Origin: an uncultured Verrucomicrobiota bacterium
GTDB taxonomy: Bacteria > Verrucomicrobiota > Verrucomicrobiia > Limisphaerales > UBA9464
DNA: 6,090 nucleotides
NCBI GenBank assembly: GCA_903930165.1
Contig: CAIYXO010000340.1
Coordinates: 1-6,090, forward strand
Direction of reading: 5' to 3'
This document shows positions 5,452 through 6,090 of the stretch, piece after piece. Position 1 is the first letter of the stretch, and each line of letters opens with the position of its first letter. The notes beneath the pieces were generated by a model. That model worked only from the letters and a program-made list of their open reading frames with translations, had not been told where the DNA came from and ran no database searches. Both the position numbers and the translations under genes were made by a program.

Positions 5452-6090
5452 TCAAGCCTTGCGGTGGAACGGCTTCTTCACGACTTCCGCCTCGCACAGG
5501 CGGCCACGGATCTCGACGGCGAACCGCGTTCCCGGGGCGAACAGGCCCGGCGGGACGTATCCCAGTCCGATGCCCGCGTTCAGGGTGGGACTCTGGGTTC
5601 CGCTCACCACGGTTCCCACCGGTTTGCCTTCGTGATGGATGGCGTAGCCGGGGCGGGGCGGGGCGGACTTGCCGGTCATGCGGAAGGCGACCAACCGCTT
5701 CGACGGGCCCTGCTCCTTCTGCGCCAGCAACGCGGCGCGTCCGACGAACCCGCCCTTGTCGAAGGCGACGAAGAATCCGAGGCCGGCCTCGATCGGGGAT
5801 GTCTGCAGGTCCAGTTCGTGGCCGTACAGCGGGAAGCAGACCTCTGTGCGCAGGGTGTCCCGGGCCCCCAGGCCGCAGGGGGTCACCCCCTCGCTGAGGA
5901 GTTGCTGCCAGAGGGCCAGGCCTGCGGCGCGATCCACTAGCAGTTCGCAGCCGTCTTCACCGGTGTAGCCGGTGCGCCCCACAAACGCCTGGGCCCCCGC
6001 GGCGGCCCCTTGGGCCGTGCCGTTGAGGTTCAGATCGCGGTGGCCAAAGCGGGGTAAGCCGCTGAGGTTTGTGCCGCTGAGGGCTTCCAG
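5452..6090 (-). CDS. gcvT: Aminomethyltransferase, glycine cleavage T protein (5' end outside window)
   Basis: The C-terminal 212 residues of GcvT, which transfers the aminomethyl carbon from lipoylated H protein to tetrahydrofolate, giving 5,10-methylene-tetrahydrofolate and ammonia in the cytoplasm. The frame is open to the window edge and ends at TGA 5452-5454. Visible family motifs are GRTGYTGEDGCEL, then GVTPCGLGARDTLRTE, PLYGHELD and SPIEAGLGFFVAFDKGGFVGRAAL. The C-terminal barrel domain follows, with GTVVSGTQSPTLNAGIGLGYVP and the ending VVKKPFHRKA. All align in order with E. coli GcvT (364 residues), so roughly the first 150 residues, including the catalytic aspartate, lie beyond position 6090. 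Nothing visible is damaged. gcvH and gcvP, often adjacent, would be expected downstream of gcvT on the minus strand, but the hairpins and the convergent desaturase occupy that side. Here they must be elsewhere or upstream. Confidence 0.95.
   Translation of the reverse strand: MEALSGTNLSGLPRFGHRDLNLNGTAQGAAAGAQAFVGRTGYTGEDGCELLVDRAAGLALWQQLLSEGVTPCGLGARDTLRTEVCFPLYGHELDLQTSPIEAGLGFFVAFDKGGFVGRAALLAQKEQGPSKRLVAFRMTGKSAPPRPGYAIHHEGKPVGTVVSGTQSPTLNAGIGLGYVPPGLFAPGTRFAVEIRGRLCEAEVVKKPFHRKA

Noticed and set aside
5440..5940. A 166-codon plus-strand frame opposite gcvT
   Set aside because: Antisense shadow of a clearly recognised gene; no ribosome site or domain.

Overview
The window is GC-rich, tightly packed bacterial chromosomal DNA. 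It carries five protein-coding genes; the first and last run off the window edges. Three features together suggest Verrucomicrobiota, with Planctomycetota as the second choice: a secreted propeller dehydrogenase of the 'PVC-type' kind, a Tat-exported Gfo/Idh/MocA oxidoreductase, and high GC throughout. This is an inference from gene content; there is no rRNA or marker gene to prove it.

Layout, left to right. (1) Positions 1-1586, minus strand: the N-terminal 528 residues of a secreted beta-propeller dehydrogenase-like protein, with the C-terminus outside the window. (2) 1587-1910: a spacer of about 324 bases with several inverted and direct repeats. (3) 1911-2801, minus strand: metF, methylenetetrahydrofolate reductase. 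(4) 2802-2959: a divergent intergenic region with an AT-richer island and three TGATT repeats. (5) 2960-4324, plus strand: a Tat-signal Gfo/Idh/MocA oxidoreductase. (6) 4399-5313, plus strand: a membrane fatty-acid delta-9-type desaturase. (7) 5314-5451: a convergent intergenic region with one strong hairpin-plus-T-run terminator and a second hairpin serving the opposite gene. (8) 5452-6090, minus strand: the C-terminal 212 residues of GcvT, the glycine cleavage T protein.

Functionally the window mixes housekeeping and accessory genes. GcvT makes 5,10-methylene-tetrahydrofolate and MetF reduces it to 5-methyl-tetrahydrofolate, so both belong to folate one-carbon metabolism. They are separated by two opposite-strand genes and are not one operon. 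The two exported oxidoreductases (positions 1-1586 and 2960-4324) fit the polysaccharide and sugar-acid degrading lifestyle of PVC bacteria, but their substrates cannot be read from sequence. The desaturase modifies membrane lipids.

I see no mobile element, CRISPR array, tRNA, rRNA, defence cassette or other clearly undescribed system. The most unusual non-coding signal is the compact inverted-repeat structure just after metF, together with the tandem GCGAAGCC repeat in the same spacer.
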